NCBI GenBank assembly: GCA_014904845.1
Contig: MU119357.1
Span: forward strand, 62,001 to 126,000
Length of the DNA: 64,000 bases
Reading direction: 5' to 3'
DNA from: Acephala macrosclerotiorum
Lineage: Eukaryota > Ascomycota > Leotiomycetes > Helotiales > Mollisiaceae
Position 1 is the stretch's first letter, and each line of letters begins with the position of its first letter. The notes under the pieces are model-generated. The model did no database searches. It worked only from the letters and a program-made list of their open reading frames with translations, and had not been told where the DNA came from. This document shows positions 22,802 through 33,942 of this stretch, piece by piece. Made by a program: the position numbers and the translations under genes.

Positions 22802-23469
22802 GTTGGAGGGGCTCTCGCGAAGAATAGGGGTTCAGGGGTAGCCCGCGTAACTGGTATAACTGTCAGATGGGAGGTATTTCACACAAGTGAGGGGTAAAAG
22901 GCCCTCAAGGTGGTGGTACATGGAGAGGACAGTCCGCCAAGGGACCCAGCCTCCAATTGTCCACAGCTACAGAGTGCTACGAAGCACAATGAAGGAATCG
23001 TAGCTGGGAGCGTCTTGCTGTTCTGGTTCGGGAGTGGTGATGTGGATTGCGAGTGTTGGTCTGAGAAATTCACTCGAAGATCGTGGAACCACTGCAGAGA
23101 AAAAGTTGCAGCCAGGCCTGGTGCCTCAGGTTTTAACGCTAGCCACTCTGATGTCTCAGCAAACACTTGTGAAGTGGTGGGACTGAACAAGCTCTTCCTC
23201 CTGATGTAATCGATGACAGCGAGTCCATCCACGGCTGTAGTGCAGCTTGAGGATATTCCTGTGGAATTTAATATCAGTCTTCCTGCTCCATGTCTGAGTT
23301 CCGCTTCATGTTCTGAGATGTACCGAGCATTGCATATTTCAGCCCACTCCCAGCGTGTTCATTTCAGCCTTGAAGTCGGCAAATGGTCTCTCCGCACTTA
23401 TTTCTTCCACAACGTCTTCACTTCTGCTTCCATCTTCAGCTCAAATCTTTCTTCACTTGAGTTTCAACG
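22802..23469. promoter_or_regulatory. Divergent promoter region SPT10 / DUF3237 gene
   Basis: These 668 bases separate two divergent start codons. No additional gene is supported. A pyrimidine-rich tract with CTTC runs lies just before the ATG at 23470. Confidence 0.45.
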
Positions 23470-24587
23470 ATGGACCCAGGATTCTATCACCAAATGACCG
23501 ATGTCATGGGTCTGGTCCCCAAACGACCAGAAATCCCAGAAGAAGAACTCGCAAAAGTTGGTGATCCGTCGGCTCGCAAGACCCCGCCGGACACCAATTG
23601 GACCGTCTACAGCCCCAATGTCACAAGGGGGAACCTAGAGCAGATGAAGGACTTACGCTCAGACGATCCCCGTATGTCCGTGGGATGGAAGGCAAATGAG
23701 TCTGGTGCTCAGAAGGAGCCAGAGACTGGAGGCTGGATGTCGACCACCGAGCAGCAGCCTTTCATGGGAAATTGGAGTGGGGAGGTTAGCATGTATAAAT
23801 ATGCCATGGCTATTGATTCAGAGGCGTGAGTTCGGGTTCAGACCTCGTGCATATGTGGTGCAAGTGCAAGAGACAGATTCTTTGCACAATAGGCTCCTTC
23901 TCTTTTACTCCTTTCGTGCATTCGCTAAATGACTTCAAGTACACCTAAAGCCTCAGACCAAGCGTCCGACTACCCCCACCCCAGTCTCTCCCTCCCACAC
24001 CCATCCCTCAACCTCGACTTCCGAATGTCAGTCACTCTCAACCCCAAGATATCAGTTGGCGTTACTCCCTTTGGCCACCGCAACTGGATCTCCTTCACTG
24101 GCGGAACCTGGTCCGGCTCTTGGGGTTCCGGAATCGTTTTGGTACTTTCCCTTTTCCTCTCCCCTTCCTCTCCCCTTCTCCCTCTTTCCCTCGCACTCAC
24201 ACCTCTCAGCCCGGTGGTCAAGACAGTCAAATTATTACTCCTGATGGCTCAGCCCGACTAGAAACAAACTATATCCTGCAAACCTACGACCAACCACCAG
24301 CACACATCGTGATCAAAACCAATGGCTGGAGAACAGGACCACCTGATGTTCTCGCTCAATTAGCTGATCCTCACAAAGCGGATAGCGTTGATCCACATAG
24401 TTATAAGATGAGGTTGTTCATTGAGATGGAGACGGGAGATGAGAGGTATAGGGATAAAGTTAATTGCGGAATGTGGGTTGGGAGTGGGATGAGAAAGGGA
24501 GCTGAGGTTATTTATGAGTAAGTGCTGAATTCTGAGGCTTAGTGAGTGTAGTTTGTTGATGATTACAGTGCATATCGAATCTCTTGA
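23470..24587 (+). CDS. DUF3237 family protein
   Basis: Exons are 23470-23825, 23940-24141, 24210-24517 and 24569-24587, giving 294 residues. All four junctions keep frame; donors are GTGAGT, GTACTT, GTAAGT, and the third intron leaves a last exon of only 19 bases (ending AYRIS). The N-terminal 120 residues are charged and Pro-rich without a domain I know. The DUF3237 part (about 140-294) has LDFRMSVTLNPKISVGVTPFGHRNWISFTGGTWSG, then ETNYILQTYD, IVIKTNGWRTGPPDVLAQL, RLFIEMETGD and VIYDAYRI at the end, as in the family. Its biochemical function is unknown. The second intron is an almost pure pyrimidine run. There is no signal peptide, so the protein is probably cytosolic. Confidence 0.85.
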
Positions 24588-24870
24588 TCCATAGATGCTT
24601 TCTATGTCTAGAATATATACAGCCTTCGCTAAGCATGTTTCCATCTGTTCCTGCACAGCGCGTCTATCGTCTCTCGAGCCAAGAATCTCTGCCTCGAAGC
24701 TGCAGCAGCATGGCCCCCACCCCATGATGCCCCGCTCTCCTCTTCATCAGTGCCATCATCCCTCATCGTAAGATGGCCCGCGAGAGCGCCTTGCCCTTCC
24801 TTCACGAACCCGTGCAATAAAAATTTCACATCTCTCACCTTCACTTTCCTGAGTCAAGGTTCCTTTCCCT

Positions 24871-25593
24871 TCACAACTTGGCTTTCCCCACCACCTCGGC
24901 ATCAACGATAATAAACAACGCCTCCCCATCAGCCGCAACCTTCAACTTCCCCCCTTCACCCCCCTCAACCTCCACAGTCCCTCTCGCCCAAATCTTCTTC
25001 CCCTCTTTCTTCTCCAACCACCCCCTACACAACACAACACCCGGCGTCCTCACAGGAGCTCTGTAATCTACTTTTAAGTAGGCCGTCATAGTGCTTTTAT
25101 CTTCTGGCCTTACATTTTCTGGCCTGTGTCAGTTCGCTACTTTCCGTGAGGAGGTGATGGGAAAGAGGAATGATAAAAGGGAGACAGGGTAAAGAAGGAA
25201 GAGTAAAAACGAGGGCATACCAGCAGCAGAACCAATAACCTCATCCAAGAGTAAAGAGACGAAACCCCCATGACAAATATCTCTATGTCCATTTACACCA
25301 GTTCCAAGCTTCAAGAGGGTGAGGATTTCGGTCTTCTCATTTGAAGAAGTCGCAGAGGGGAATTTATAGAAAGATTGCCATGCACTGATTGTTTCTGGCG
25401 AGTTGAGAGTTTGCGCACAGAATGAATCCCCAGTATGGGATTTCAAAACTCGAGAATCGTTGATGAATGGTGTGAGACTGGGGTCTTCGAACATCCGTCT
25501 CGCCCATGATGTCCCCTCGAATGCGGTTTTGGTTTCTGCTGCGGGTTCTCCGCGCGCGTTTCTTGGTTCCATGTTTGAATTTGATGGTGGCAT
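24871..25593 (-). CDS. Hotdog-fold thioesterase (THEM4/acyl-CoA type)
   Basis: Predicted to hydrolyse acyl-CoA thioesters. Exons on the minus strand are 25593-25221 and 25118-24871; the 102-base intron (GTATGC donor, acceptor GGCCAG) joins GSAA to ENVRPEDKSTMTAYLKVDYRAPV, giving 206 residues. The hotdog signature HGGFVSLLLDEVIGSAA, with the helix-leading His-Gly-Gly, and the strand AYLKVDYRAPV followed by EVEGGEGGKLKVAADGEALFIIVD are typical of the 4HBT superfamily. The earlier acceptor CAG six bases upstream gives the wrong frame. No targeting sequence is evident. A longer open frame on the same strand (25443-25718) is a shadow. Confidence 0.85.
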
Positions 25594-26144
25594 GGTGGAG
25601 GCTGTGAAGGGTCGAGGATATGGGTGAGTTTGGTAAGTGAGGATGAGATAGGTGCTGAGCCGAGGTTGTCGATTATCCCGAACTGGTGCCGGATCAAAAG
25701 CTGGGGTTGAGGTGCCAAGGCGCGAGGCTGAATGATCGACGGGGCGCCTGGATTTGACAGAAGTTTATTTGATGGAGATGCAACGTTTGGGATTGTTTGA
25801 TCTGCTTGGAAGGTTCATGTGAGGTGTAGCAAAGGAGGATGTGTGGCTGATGGTGAGGATGTAAATATTCGGGAGATGGTACGGGATATTAGCCTGAGAG
25901 ATCACGGACTTTAGAGCCGTCTTAAATAATGAAGCTGCAGTCGGCCAAGAGGGGTCAGTCAGAGCCAGAAGATAAGTATTGTTAATTACATAGGAAGCCT
26001 GGATCAACCTGGAGTGCCAGAGCAACTTATCGAGTTCCACCCCATGCAATGCAATCTTTATGCCCATAACACCGTGCTCGAAACCCATGCTCAAAACCGA
26101 CGCCCAAACTCTTTTGTACTCCAGTGCCCCTTATGCATTATCCC
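25594..26144. other. Intergenic, no gene seen
   Basis: Upstream flank of the thioesterase and downstream flank of the next minus-strand gene. Minus frame 25765-26094 has no recognisable content. Confidence 0.45.
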
Positions 26145-26830
26145 TCACTTGCGCACCGCCAACTTCTTCAGTATGCCCTTCTTCTTCTCCCCACCCTTCT
26201 CTCCTTGAGAAGATTGTGGTCTGCTCTCGACCATACCATCCACACTATTTGGCTCCGTCTTTTCTCCATCAACATCTCCAGGTTCATGCCCCTCCGGATA
26301 GCCATTGCATCCAGCCTCATCGTCCGCATACGTAATGTTGGCATACATCTTTTCCAAACTTTCATGCCTGCCAAATAAATGATGCCCACTATGATGCCGT
26401 CCGTTTCGATGCAAGAAGGAGGAGCGAGAATGTGTGCGGGTCAAATCGAGGTCGGGGGCTTCAATGGTGGCGTTGGGAGACGTGTCTGCGTCAGGATGTG
26501 TGAGTGTTGTGTTTCGGTCTGCAGAGAAGATTGTCAGTTTAGAGAATGAGAAAGTGAGCGGGAGAGAGAAAGGGAAAAGGAAGTACCTTCAGAGAAGGGT
26601 TCAGGGAATCCGGTGTTCTTTTTCGAGCCCCCAGCACCATCTCTCTTTGCATCCCCAGAGTCTTGGACGTGGTGATTCATAACCGTAACCGTGAAGCTCA
26701 ACGCTGTCTTCTTGTGATGTCTATAGCTCGATCGAGGACGGAGTTGCAGGTCGTCGGAATCAGAATCGTAGCAGATTGTTGAGGATGCTGTTCGAGAGGT
26801 AAGCGCTTGACGAAGTAAGTTGAACACCAT
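26145..26830 (-). CDS. Hypothetical basic/acidic protein (205 aa)
   Basis: Proposed exons are 26830-26587 and 26518-26145, giving 205 residues. The start MVFNLLRQALTSRT leads into a short Asp/Ser acidic patch (CYDSDSDDLQ), then a basic His/Lys stretch. The second half has a repeated His-Gly pattern (HRNGRHHSGHHLFGRHESLEKMYANITYADDEAG), followed by an acidic Pro/Glu linker and a Lys-rich end GEKKKGILKKLAVRK. No signal peptide, membrane span or known domain is seen. The 68-base intron with GTACTT donor and CTGCAG acceptor keeps a clean frame, which supports coding. An upstream in-frame ATG at 26884 would add 18 hydrophobic residues (FLFLFFCHHAVFA); if used, the protein could be secreted. Confidence 0.6.
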
Positions 26831-27657
26831 CTTGTTCGTGATAGCAAAAACTGCATGATGGCAGAAGAACAAGAACAAGAACAAGTGAGGAAGTCATGCT
26901 GGGCTGGAGATTTATATGAATGTTCCAGACTCGGATTCAATGCAAGCGGATGTGAGTGTCCAGTAGCCGCGAAACAGAGAATGTGAAGATGCATCCCAGT
27001 CGGCACAAGCGGAGTGGCGCCTAATGACACAGCACCTCTTCTTCCGCCACCAACAGAATTCGGGAGAGAAGTAAAATCCGAGACTTACAATTCTAGGATC
27101 GAAAGGTTCCGGGAAAGCGATTCGCAGCAGTCTTGGCAAACTATTTTGTTTGGTTTGGAGAAGGAGGATATATTAGTGCTGAGACGGCGAGATGGAGAGA
27201 GGCAGGCAGAAATGAGCCATTTTAAACGTCATCATCGCATTGCGTTTACATGCAGAGGCTGAGGAAAGGCAAGAGTAAGCCACCAAGCATTCGTAAAATC
27301 CGTTACCCGGCGAAAAGAAGCCTGCGTTTCGTTGAACAGACGCTGCATCTTGGGTGAACAGCTTAGTATGTCAGCTGAAAGTTCACATCTTCCGCTATCC
27401 GAACATCACACCCTTCTTCAACATTCGGAATCACGACAGGCATTCAACCTCATTCAAAAGACCTAAACAGGATGAAGCTTGGTGAAGCATCATAGCCTAA
27501 GGCGCAGCGGATTAGACACAATTCTGTGTTGCACAACACAAAGTCAGCGAGCGCTTTCGCACCACTGCATTGATTAAGTATCATTCGTTGCCGACATATC
27601 TCTTTCCTTTCCTTTCACCTTAACTCCTATGCACTACGCCCCTAAATAATAGCTCAC
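26831..27657. other. Intergenic, no gene seen
   Basis: No supported gene. The region is the upstream flank of the hypothetical protein and downstream flank of xylitol dehydrogenase. Confidence 0.45.
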
Positions 27658-28782
27658 TTACAGCTTCTCATTCGGTCCAGCAATCAACATCTTAATTCCT
27701 TTCCCAGCCTTGACGTCGATGAATGCTTGCTCGGCATCCTCGAACTTCACAGTCCCAGTAATCAACTTCTTGACGTCCACCTTTCCTGTAGCAACAAATT
27801 CGACAGCCAGCTTGTAGTCTCCACTACCATATCGGAAAGATCCCTTGGCAGTCACCTCCTTAGTACAAAGTGCCATAATAGGGAAGTTGATGTCCGCTTT
27901 TCCCATACCGCCCTGAACATACACTCCTCCTCTGCGAATAGCATGAAGAGATGTCTGAATGGAAGACTCAGCACCACTCGCGTCAATGATTGCGTCCGCT
28001 CCACCCTCCAGTCCCGCCTCCTTCAATAACCTCGCCGCATTCTCCTCAGCAGGGACACGCTCTGGTGTAAATGTGTGAGTAGCAGCATACCCCTTCGCAA
28101 ACTCCAACCGATTGGGCTGGATATCGACAGCAACAATCGTACTTGCTCCAAAGGCCCTCGCAACAGCCATACACAACAACCCCACCGGCCCAGCACCCAT
28201 AACTACCACGCTATCTCCAGGCTTAACCTCCGCCTGCCTTACAATATGCACTCCCACCGCCAACGGCTCAATGAGAGCTCCCTCTTGCAAAGACACATGT
28301 TCCGGCAACTTATAACAAAAGTCACTGGGCGCAGTATAGAACCCCGCCAACGTCCCATCATAAGGCGGCGTAGCCGCAAACCGCATATCATCACACAAGT
28401 TGTATTTCCCCGCCAAACATGGCGTGCAGTGTCTGCATGGCGTTCCTGGCTCGATAGCAATTCTATCTCCTTTAATTAAGGTCTTCACAGCAGATCCAAC
28501 TTCGACGACTGTCCCAGCTGATTCGTGCCCGAGTACCATAGGGTCCTTCACGATGAAAGAACCGATGCAGCCGTGTTGCCAGTAGTGGACATCGGAGCCG
28601 CAGATGCCGGTGTAGTTTATTGCGATGAGGACGTCGTGTTCGCTCTTTAGGGTGGGCTTGGGGCGTTGTTCGAAGGAGAGGGAGAGGGGTTTGTTAAGGA
28701 TGAAGGAGAGGTTCTGAATACAGTGTTAGCTAGTGGTCCTCGAATGTGCGGGCTTGGAGGGGCATATTACACTTTCTCCCAT
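27658..28782 (-). CDS. Xylitol/sorbitol dehydrogenase (zinc MDR family)
   Basis: Oxidises xylitol to D-xylulose (or sorbitol to fructose) with NAD+ in pentose catabolism. Exons on the minus strand are 28782-28771 (only MGES) and 28713-27658, with a 57-base intron, giving 355 residues. Catalytic zinc ligands lie in GICGSDVHYW and GHESAG; the structural zinc site is complete (CRHCTPCLAGKYNLC, four Cys). The Rossmann loop is GAGPVGLL and the strand end VDIQPNR has Asp, which favours NAD+ over NADP+. The tail FEDAEQAFIDVKAGKGIKMLI matches the family. Substrate cannot be settled from sequence; xylitol dehydrogenase is the closest fungal group. The tiny first exon is easily missed by gene finders. 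Confidence 0.88.
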
Positions 28783-28949
28783 TGTGTCTGGTGTTTTGTG
28801 TATTTTGTGATATTTTAGTGTGATCAAACGTTGTTCAGTTCTTCAAATACTCAACCAAAACCAAGAGCGAACCGGTATTTAAAAGGAGAAGAAAGCAGGA
28901 TAAACATTCCGTCAACGGAACCAAAGATGGAGGGGCTCGGAAGACCTGC

Positions 28950-28968
28950 CCCCACGAAACAACCCCGC
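28950..28968 (-). promoter_or_regulatory. Possible paired CreA/Mig1-type repressor sites
   Basis: Two matches to the SYGGRG consensus lie on the gene's strand, GTGGGG (28955-28950) and GCGGGG (28968-28963), 168-186 bases upstream of the xylitol dehydrogenase ATG. Closely spaced pairs are what CreA prefers, and pentose genes are known CreA targets. The motif is short, so chance matches are common. Confidence 0.3.
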
Positions 28969-29101
28969 CAAAAGCTCAATTTACCCAAGCTTTATCCGCC
29001 CCAATCATCAGCCTCAATTGGTCAAGCCGCCCCAAACCGACAACACGTGAAGCCTCGTTTCCAGCATCTGAGAAAAAGAAAGGTGAGGGCTCACGATATT
29101 T

Positions 29102-29494
29102 TTGCTGGGTTTTGATTTGTGCGCATGGAGGAGGGGAGGAAGAGTGGTGCTGTCAAATCTTTTTCGTCATGTCATGTCATGGAAGCATGAGGGGAGGAGC
29201 ATCACCAGTCCTGTGGAGCTAGAACATCATGTCGATAATTTTGGGAAGCTTTGGAGCGACGAAACAGGTCGGGCAAACCCCACAAATTCAAACGTCTCCG
29301 GTGGGTGGGATCCCTGTTTCCCTGAAGATATATTTAGCCAGAATGATGTCCGCAGATTCATGAGTGATGTATGCACGTTGCGTGAAAGTTGCCCCAATTA
29401 TTGTCACGAGAATGGAGGTTGGAGAGAGCTGATGTTGATGCACAAAGAGGAATTTGTTGAGCTCCTGGAGGGTCACACAATTTTACGATGCTAA
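29102..29494 (+). CDS. Doubtful hypothetical ORF (130 codons)
   Basis: A forward frame open for 130 codons with balanced composition, including WKHEGRS, NSNVSGGWDPCFPEDIF and ESCPNYCHENGGWRELM. Four cysteines lie in the second half. I recognise no domain and see no introns or leader. It could be a real small protein, a relic, or chance. The region from 28783 to 29101 is the xylitol dehydrogenase upstream flank. Confidence 0.22.
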   Translation: MLGFDLCAWRRGGRVVLSNLFRHVMSWKHEGRSITSPVELEHHVDNFGKLWSDETGRANPTNSNVSGGWDPCFPEDIFSQNDVRRFMSDVCTLRESCPNYCHENGGWRELMLMHKEEFVELLEGHTILRC

Positions 29495-30099
29495 GAAATC
29501 CTTGAATTCAGCCGCAAGTTCTAGGTAGTCCAGTGAGATTATCCGGGGCCACCAGCTAGAGAGCGGTCTGTCTCTCAACTGGTATTGAAGATGAGCGCAC
29601 GAGAGCGCCCAATTGATACGACAGCTAGCTGGAGACTAAAGGTTTGAGAGGGGAAGCAGAAATGGCCACGACAGTCTGTGGAAGCTAGAAGTGGCATTCC
29701 TAGGGTCTGACATGATCGAAGAATGTTCGATATTATGAATATCTGCTCTCAACTATCTGGTTGAGGGTTCGCAGAACTTCCCTGGGCCTGTAGTGTTCGT
29801 GATCAAGATAGAACTTGAGAGCTGAGACAGAAATACGCTCAGAAGTAGCCATTTGAGCTTCTGGAGATGCAAATCTCCGAAATTAGGACCACTGCTCTGG
29901 CAGAGACTCAGAGTCCACTGAGCTAGCAGCCAAACAGTATGATAAAAAGACACAAATAAAGCATCATGACCTGAAGTGACTTCCCATTCTCATTGGCGTG
30001 CTTGGGCCATCTCCCAAGATCATTTTCTACAGCATCAATGCGGCGAGGATGAGAATCGGCCACGTAGAAGGTATGCTTTCTTTCAAATCAATTCGTTGC
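29495..30099. other. Intergenic, no gene seen
   Basis: No recognisable coding content; downstream flank of BNA6. Confidence 0.45.
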
Positions 30100-31033
30100 T
30101 CAATGATCGATCTTCAAAGAAAAGTCCACGTGTGGTACTCCTTGATGTATCGAGCTGGTCGAGATGATGTCGATATCTGCAATACATTAGCTAGACTCTC
30201 GTAGCATCGGAAGGCCTCATACCGTTGTTGATATACGTGCTAACATTCTCTGGAGTCAAACCACCACTACACTCCAGTAAGAACTCTCTCTTCCCAGCCC
30301 ATCTCTGCTTTATACTCTGCGCCGCCACTTTCAGTCCGTCTCCATCAAAATTATCCAGCATTATGATATCCGCCCCAGCAGTAATAGCCTCATCCGCATC
30401 CTTCTCATTATCCACTTCCACTTCGACTTTCAAGGCAAACCCTCCAGCAGCTTTCGCGGCCTTCACAGCCTCAGTAATACTCCCTCTCGCCCATATATGA
30501 TTATCCTTCAACATAATCATACTCGACAAATCATGCCGATGTCCATCCACACCCCCAACAATCATCCCATACTTCTCCACCAACCGAAACCCTGGTGTCG
30601 TTTTCCTCGTCCCTGCAAGTATTCCCCTGTATCCGGCTCCCCTAACTAGTTCCTCCATCATCCTACTCTTAGTCGCCACGCCTGAACACCTAGCCAGAGT
30701 ATTCAACGCTACTCTTTCTCCAAGCAACAACTTCCTCACCGGCCCCGTGACCGTCGCAACAGCAATCTTTCCCTTCGCTCCAGGCTCAACCCATATCCCT
30801 TCTGGCATATGCCATTTCACCGTACACCCGGCATGTGCAAACACCTCGTCGAAGAATGGCACGCCAGCAAGCACACCTCGCGATTTACCGAAGAGAGTCG
30901 CAGTTCGTTCGTCATCGCCGACTACGAAGCCGCCGTAATCGAAGGATGGGGTATCTTCTGCGAACCAGGCTGTGATTTGGGACTTCCAGTGGACGGGGAG
31001 GAGGTTGGCTGGTTTGCCGTGTTGGAGGGCCAT
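30100..31033 (-). CDS. BNA6: Quinolinate phosphoribosyltransferase (Bna6)
   Basis: Converts quinolinate and PRPP to nicotinate mononucleotide, the last step of de novo NAD synthesis from tryptophan. Exons on the minus strand are 31033-30223 and 30176-30100 (46-base intron, GTATGA donor), giving 295 residues, the usual length. Blocks seen are LLLGERVALNTLARCSGVAT, the PRPP/quinolinate-binding TRKTTPGFR, VGGVDGHRHDLSSMIMLKDNH, KVEVEVDN, IIMLDNFDGD and ECSGGLTPENV. The second exon completes the barrel with DIISTSSIHQGVPHVDFSLKI. Without the intron the frame runs into a stop soon after 30223, so the last 25 residues depend on splicing. It shares a divergent promoter with the MET1-type gene. Confidence 0.95.
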
Positions 31034-31787
31034 TGTAGGTGGCGGATTGGGAGGGCTTGGGGAGATATGGGTATCGGAGGTATGAAAGGTCTGCAGAAGT
31101 GGCAGACGAAGGGAATGTTTAGGGAGTCGGAGTCATTGTGAGCGATGATTCAGGTACGAGGACGATTCGGAAGAGAATGGTGGGGTTCTGCCGCCTCAGA
31201 CCGCCTTTGGCGGGAGCTTCTTCTGCATCGGCATGCGTGTCTTGACAAACACCAGATCTTTTGCACAACTTCCTAATTACTCTGGTGTGTAATGGGTATC
31301 CCCGCAGGCAAAGCTGTCCCTGTTCTCTGCTTCTCAGTCATTCATACGCTCTACAATATTGAATGAGAGAGGAAGAGGAGGAGAAATGGGCGAACCGGAG
31401 TCCAGAAAATCACTACACCAAGCTGGCGCCTGAGATTATTTTCCGCGGGGTTGCTTTGGGGTGGATCGAGCGTTCAAATACGGGTACGCTGAGGTTGATT
31501 GGACTGATAAGGCGTCACTCCCGTGCGAAAAATTGTTCGGCGGGCTCTTATCGGATGAAATTCGCTGTCGACATCAACATCTCCAAGGCCCGCGATGATG
31601 GTAAATAGTAGTGGGTGCGCGATATACCTAATTGGGTTTCGGTTGCAAATTTCGTTACCATTTCATCCTTCTTCTTCTTCCTGAACATATTCCGTCCCAA
31701 TTGCGTCAATTATCGAATCCGGCGCATTGTGATCAATTTGCCCCTCCACGGTCCTCCAAGAACCGGAGCAAACAAGTAAACACGACG
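31034..31787. promoter_or_regulatory. Divergent promoter region BNA6 / MET1
   Basis: 754 bases between two divergent start codons. A forward frame at 31363-31608 has no domain and is probably chance. No clear regulatory motif could be assigned by eye. Confidence 0.45.
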
Positions 31788-33567
31788 ATGGCGATATCTC
31801 TCCTCACATCAATCGATTCCACATCGCATATCCATCTCATCGTCGGGTGGAATCCATTAGCAGCAGCTCGATGTGCCAAGTCTCTCGAAGTTGGAGCGAA
31901 ACCCCTCCTTGTTGCCCCCGAGACCGCCGAACTGCACTATGCGTTGCAGAAGAGGGTAGACAATGGCGAGGTGGAATGGTTGAAGAAGCCGTTCGAAGAT
32001 GAAGACGTTCTGCGACTAGGCAGAGAGGAAATCGATCATGTCGTTGACGGCGTTTTCGTCACTTTGGGACCTCGAGACCCATTGAGTATTTCCGCCCTTC
32101 ATTCTAGCTTGACATCCGCTGACAATCCCGGGCGCGCACATCTCCCACCTTTGCAGACGGAATCGGATACCTGTCAATGTTGCAGATGCACCCTCCCTCT
32201 GCACCTTCTCCGTCCTCTCAACCCATACATCCGGCCCCCTCCAGATAGGCGTAACGACAAACGGCAAAGGCTGCAAACTCTCTTCTCGGATTCGGCGTGA
32301 AATCGCCTCCTCTCTTCCTCCCAATCTGGGCCCAGCATGCGAGCGTCTCGGCACAATCCGCAGACGAATACAAGAAGAGGATCATCTTTTGCACATGGCG
32401 TTGGCAGGCGAATTGGAGGAAGAAGATTCCGTGGACCAAACATCTACGTTCAACCGCTTGATCACTGAAGCGGACCTAGATGCCGCCAAGAACAGAAGGA
32501 TGAGATGGCTCAGCCAAATCTGCGAATACTGGCCCCTTCGTCGATTGGCAAATATCACAGATGCAGATGTTGAATCTGTGCTAAAATCCTACTCCTCAAA
32601 TTCCACAACAAGCTCACCACTTGAGACCCAACAAATTGAACAGAGGACTCAAAAGAAGGGAAGAATAATCCTAGCAGGCAGTGGACCCGGACACCCAGGC
32701 CTCTTGACTCGAGCAACCCACAAAGCTATTCTAACATCCGACCTCATCCTCGCAGACAAACTCGTCCCCTCTGGAGTCCTCGATCTAATACCTCGCCGTA
32801 CACCCGTCCATATCGCCCGCAAATTCCCGGGAAACGCAGACAGAGCACAAGAAGAGCTTCTCGAACTCGCTCTCGAAGGCCTCAAAGCTGGGAAGACCGT
32901 CTTGAGATTAAAGCAAGGAGATCCATACATCTATGGCCGAGGAGGAGAGGAATTCGATTTCTTCCGGAAAGAAGGATTCGGCGACGTTATCTCTGTCTTA
33001 CCAGGAATCACCAGCGCGTTATCTGCACCATTATTCGTCGGGATACCGGCTACACAAAGAGGAGTCAGCGATCAAGTCCTCATCTGTACTGGTACGGGGA
33101 GGAAAGGCAAGCCGTCTGTCCCGCCGGAATATGTTAAGACACGGACTGTGGTTTTCTTGATGGCTTTACATCGCATTTCTGCCTTGGTGTCTGATCTCAC
33201 TACACATACTTCTGAAGATGCTAAAGTGGTTAGGGAAGATGGGGCTTTGGATGAGAGTAGGAGGTTGTGGCCGAAAACGACACCATGCGCGGTGGTTGAG
33301 AGAGCGAGCTGTCCGGATCAGAGGGTTATTCGGACGACGTTGGAGTTTGTCGCTGCAGCGATCGAGGGAGAAGGGAGTAGGCCGCCTGGATTGCTAGTAC
33401 TTGGGAATGCATGCGAGGTCTTACATAAGGGTGATGCCGGGAGGAAGTGGGTAGTCGAGGAGGGATTCAGAGGCTTCGAGGATTTTGAGAACTTGGGGTT
33501 AGAGGAAGTGATGGAGAATTTAGTGGTGGAGGATGGAAAGTCAGCAGAAAGGCCTAGAAAGGCCTGA
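31788..33567 (+). CDS. MET1: Uroporphyrinogen-III C-methyltransferase Met1, odd intron
   Basis: Adds two methyl groups to uroporphyrinogen III on the way to siroheme, the cofactor of sulfite and nitrite reductases. Best model: exons 31788-32085 and 32132-33567, 577 residues (yeast Met1 is about 590). The N-terminal ~230 residues are Met8-like (HLIVGWNPLAAARCAKSL, VFVTLGPRDPLS, HISHLCRR, IPVNVADAPSLCTF, PLQIGVTTNGKGC). The methyltransferase domain (about 280-530) has ILAGSGPGHPGLLT, LADKLV, RLKQGDPYIYGRGGEE, VLPGITSALSAP, GIPATQRGVSDQ and FLMALHR. The intron starts GTATTT and has a CTGAC branch, but protein continuity demands that it end in GG (32130-32131). Using the next AG (32156) shifts frame and truncates the protein. 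It is therefore a GT-GG intron, a splice mutant, or a base-call error. Confidence 0.88.
32086..32131 (+). other. Intron with apparent GG 3' end in MET1
   Basis: 46 bases from GTATTT to CCCGG. A CTGAC branch element sits ten bases before the end, the spacing seen in normal introns of this window. The phase (1 plus 2) joins DPL to SAHISHLCRR exactly. No AG exists in the required frame between the branch element and the conserved HISHLCRR block. Confidence 0.65.
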
Positions 33568-33942
33568 AGTTGTGAGAGGTGATAGCTTTAGGAGGGAGAT
33601 GAAGGTCTGAAATGCGAACACAAGAGTGTATAGATAATGAGACCTACAATGATGGACTTTGAACATCACAATCATATCGGCTGTAAGTGGAAGCAAATAT
33701 CACATGTGTGAGACGATCCGCAGACAAATGCAGGAGATGTTGGTACAGTATTAGATTGCTACCCACCGCTGTCTATATTCGTAGGCATCCAATTCTTAGA
33801 ATCTAGCACCCCTCTACATCCTTCTAGCTTAAGCTCACTTCTCTAATGGATCTCGTCTTCTCCGTGTTGAACCGCAGAGCCTGATAACTTGCTGCCCCAA
33901 ATGCATCTATGCAACCGCTTCCTCGTCATGGTTTGAAATTGC
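33568..33942. other. Convergent intergenic region
   Basis: Lies between the 3' ends of MET1 and the sterol-isomerase gene. No gene seen. Confidence 0.5.
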
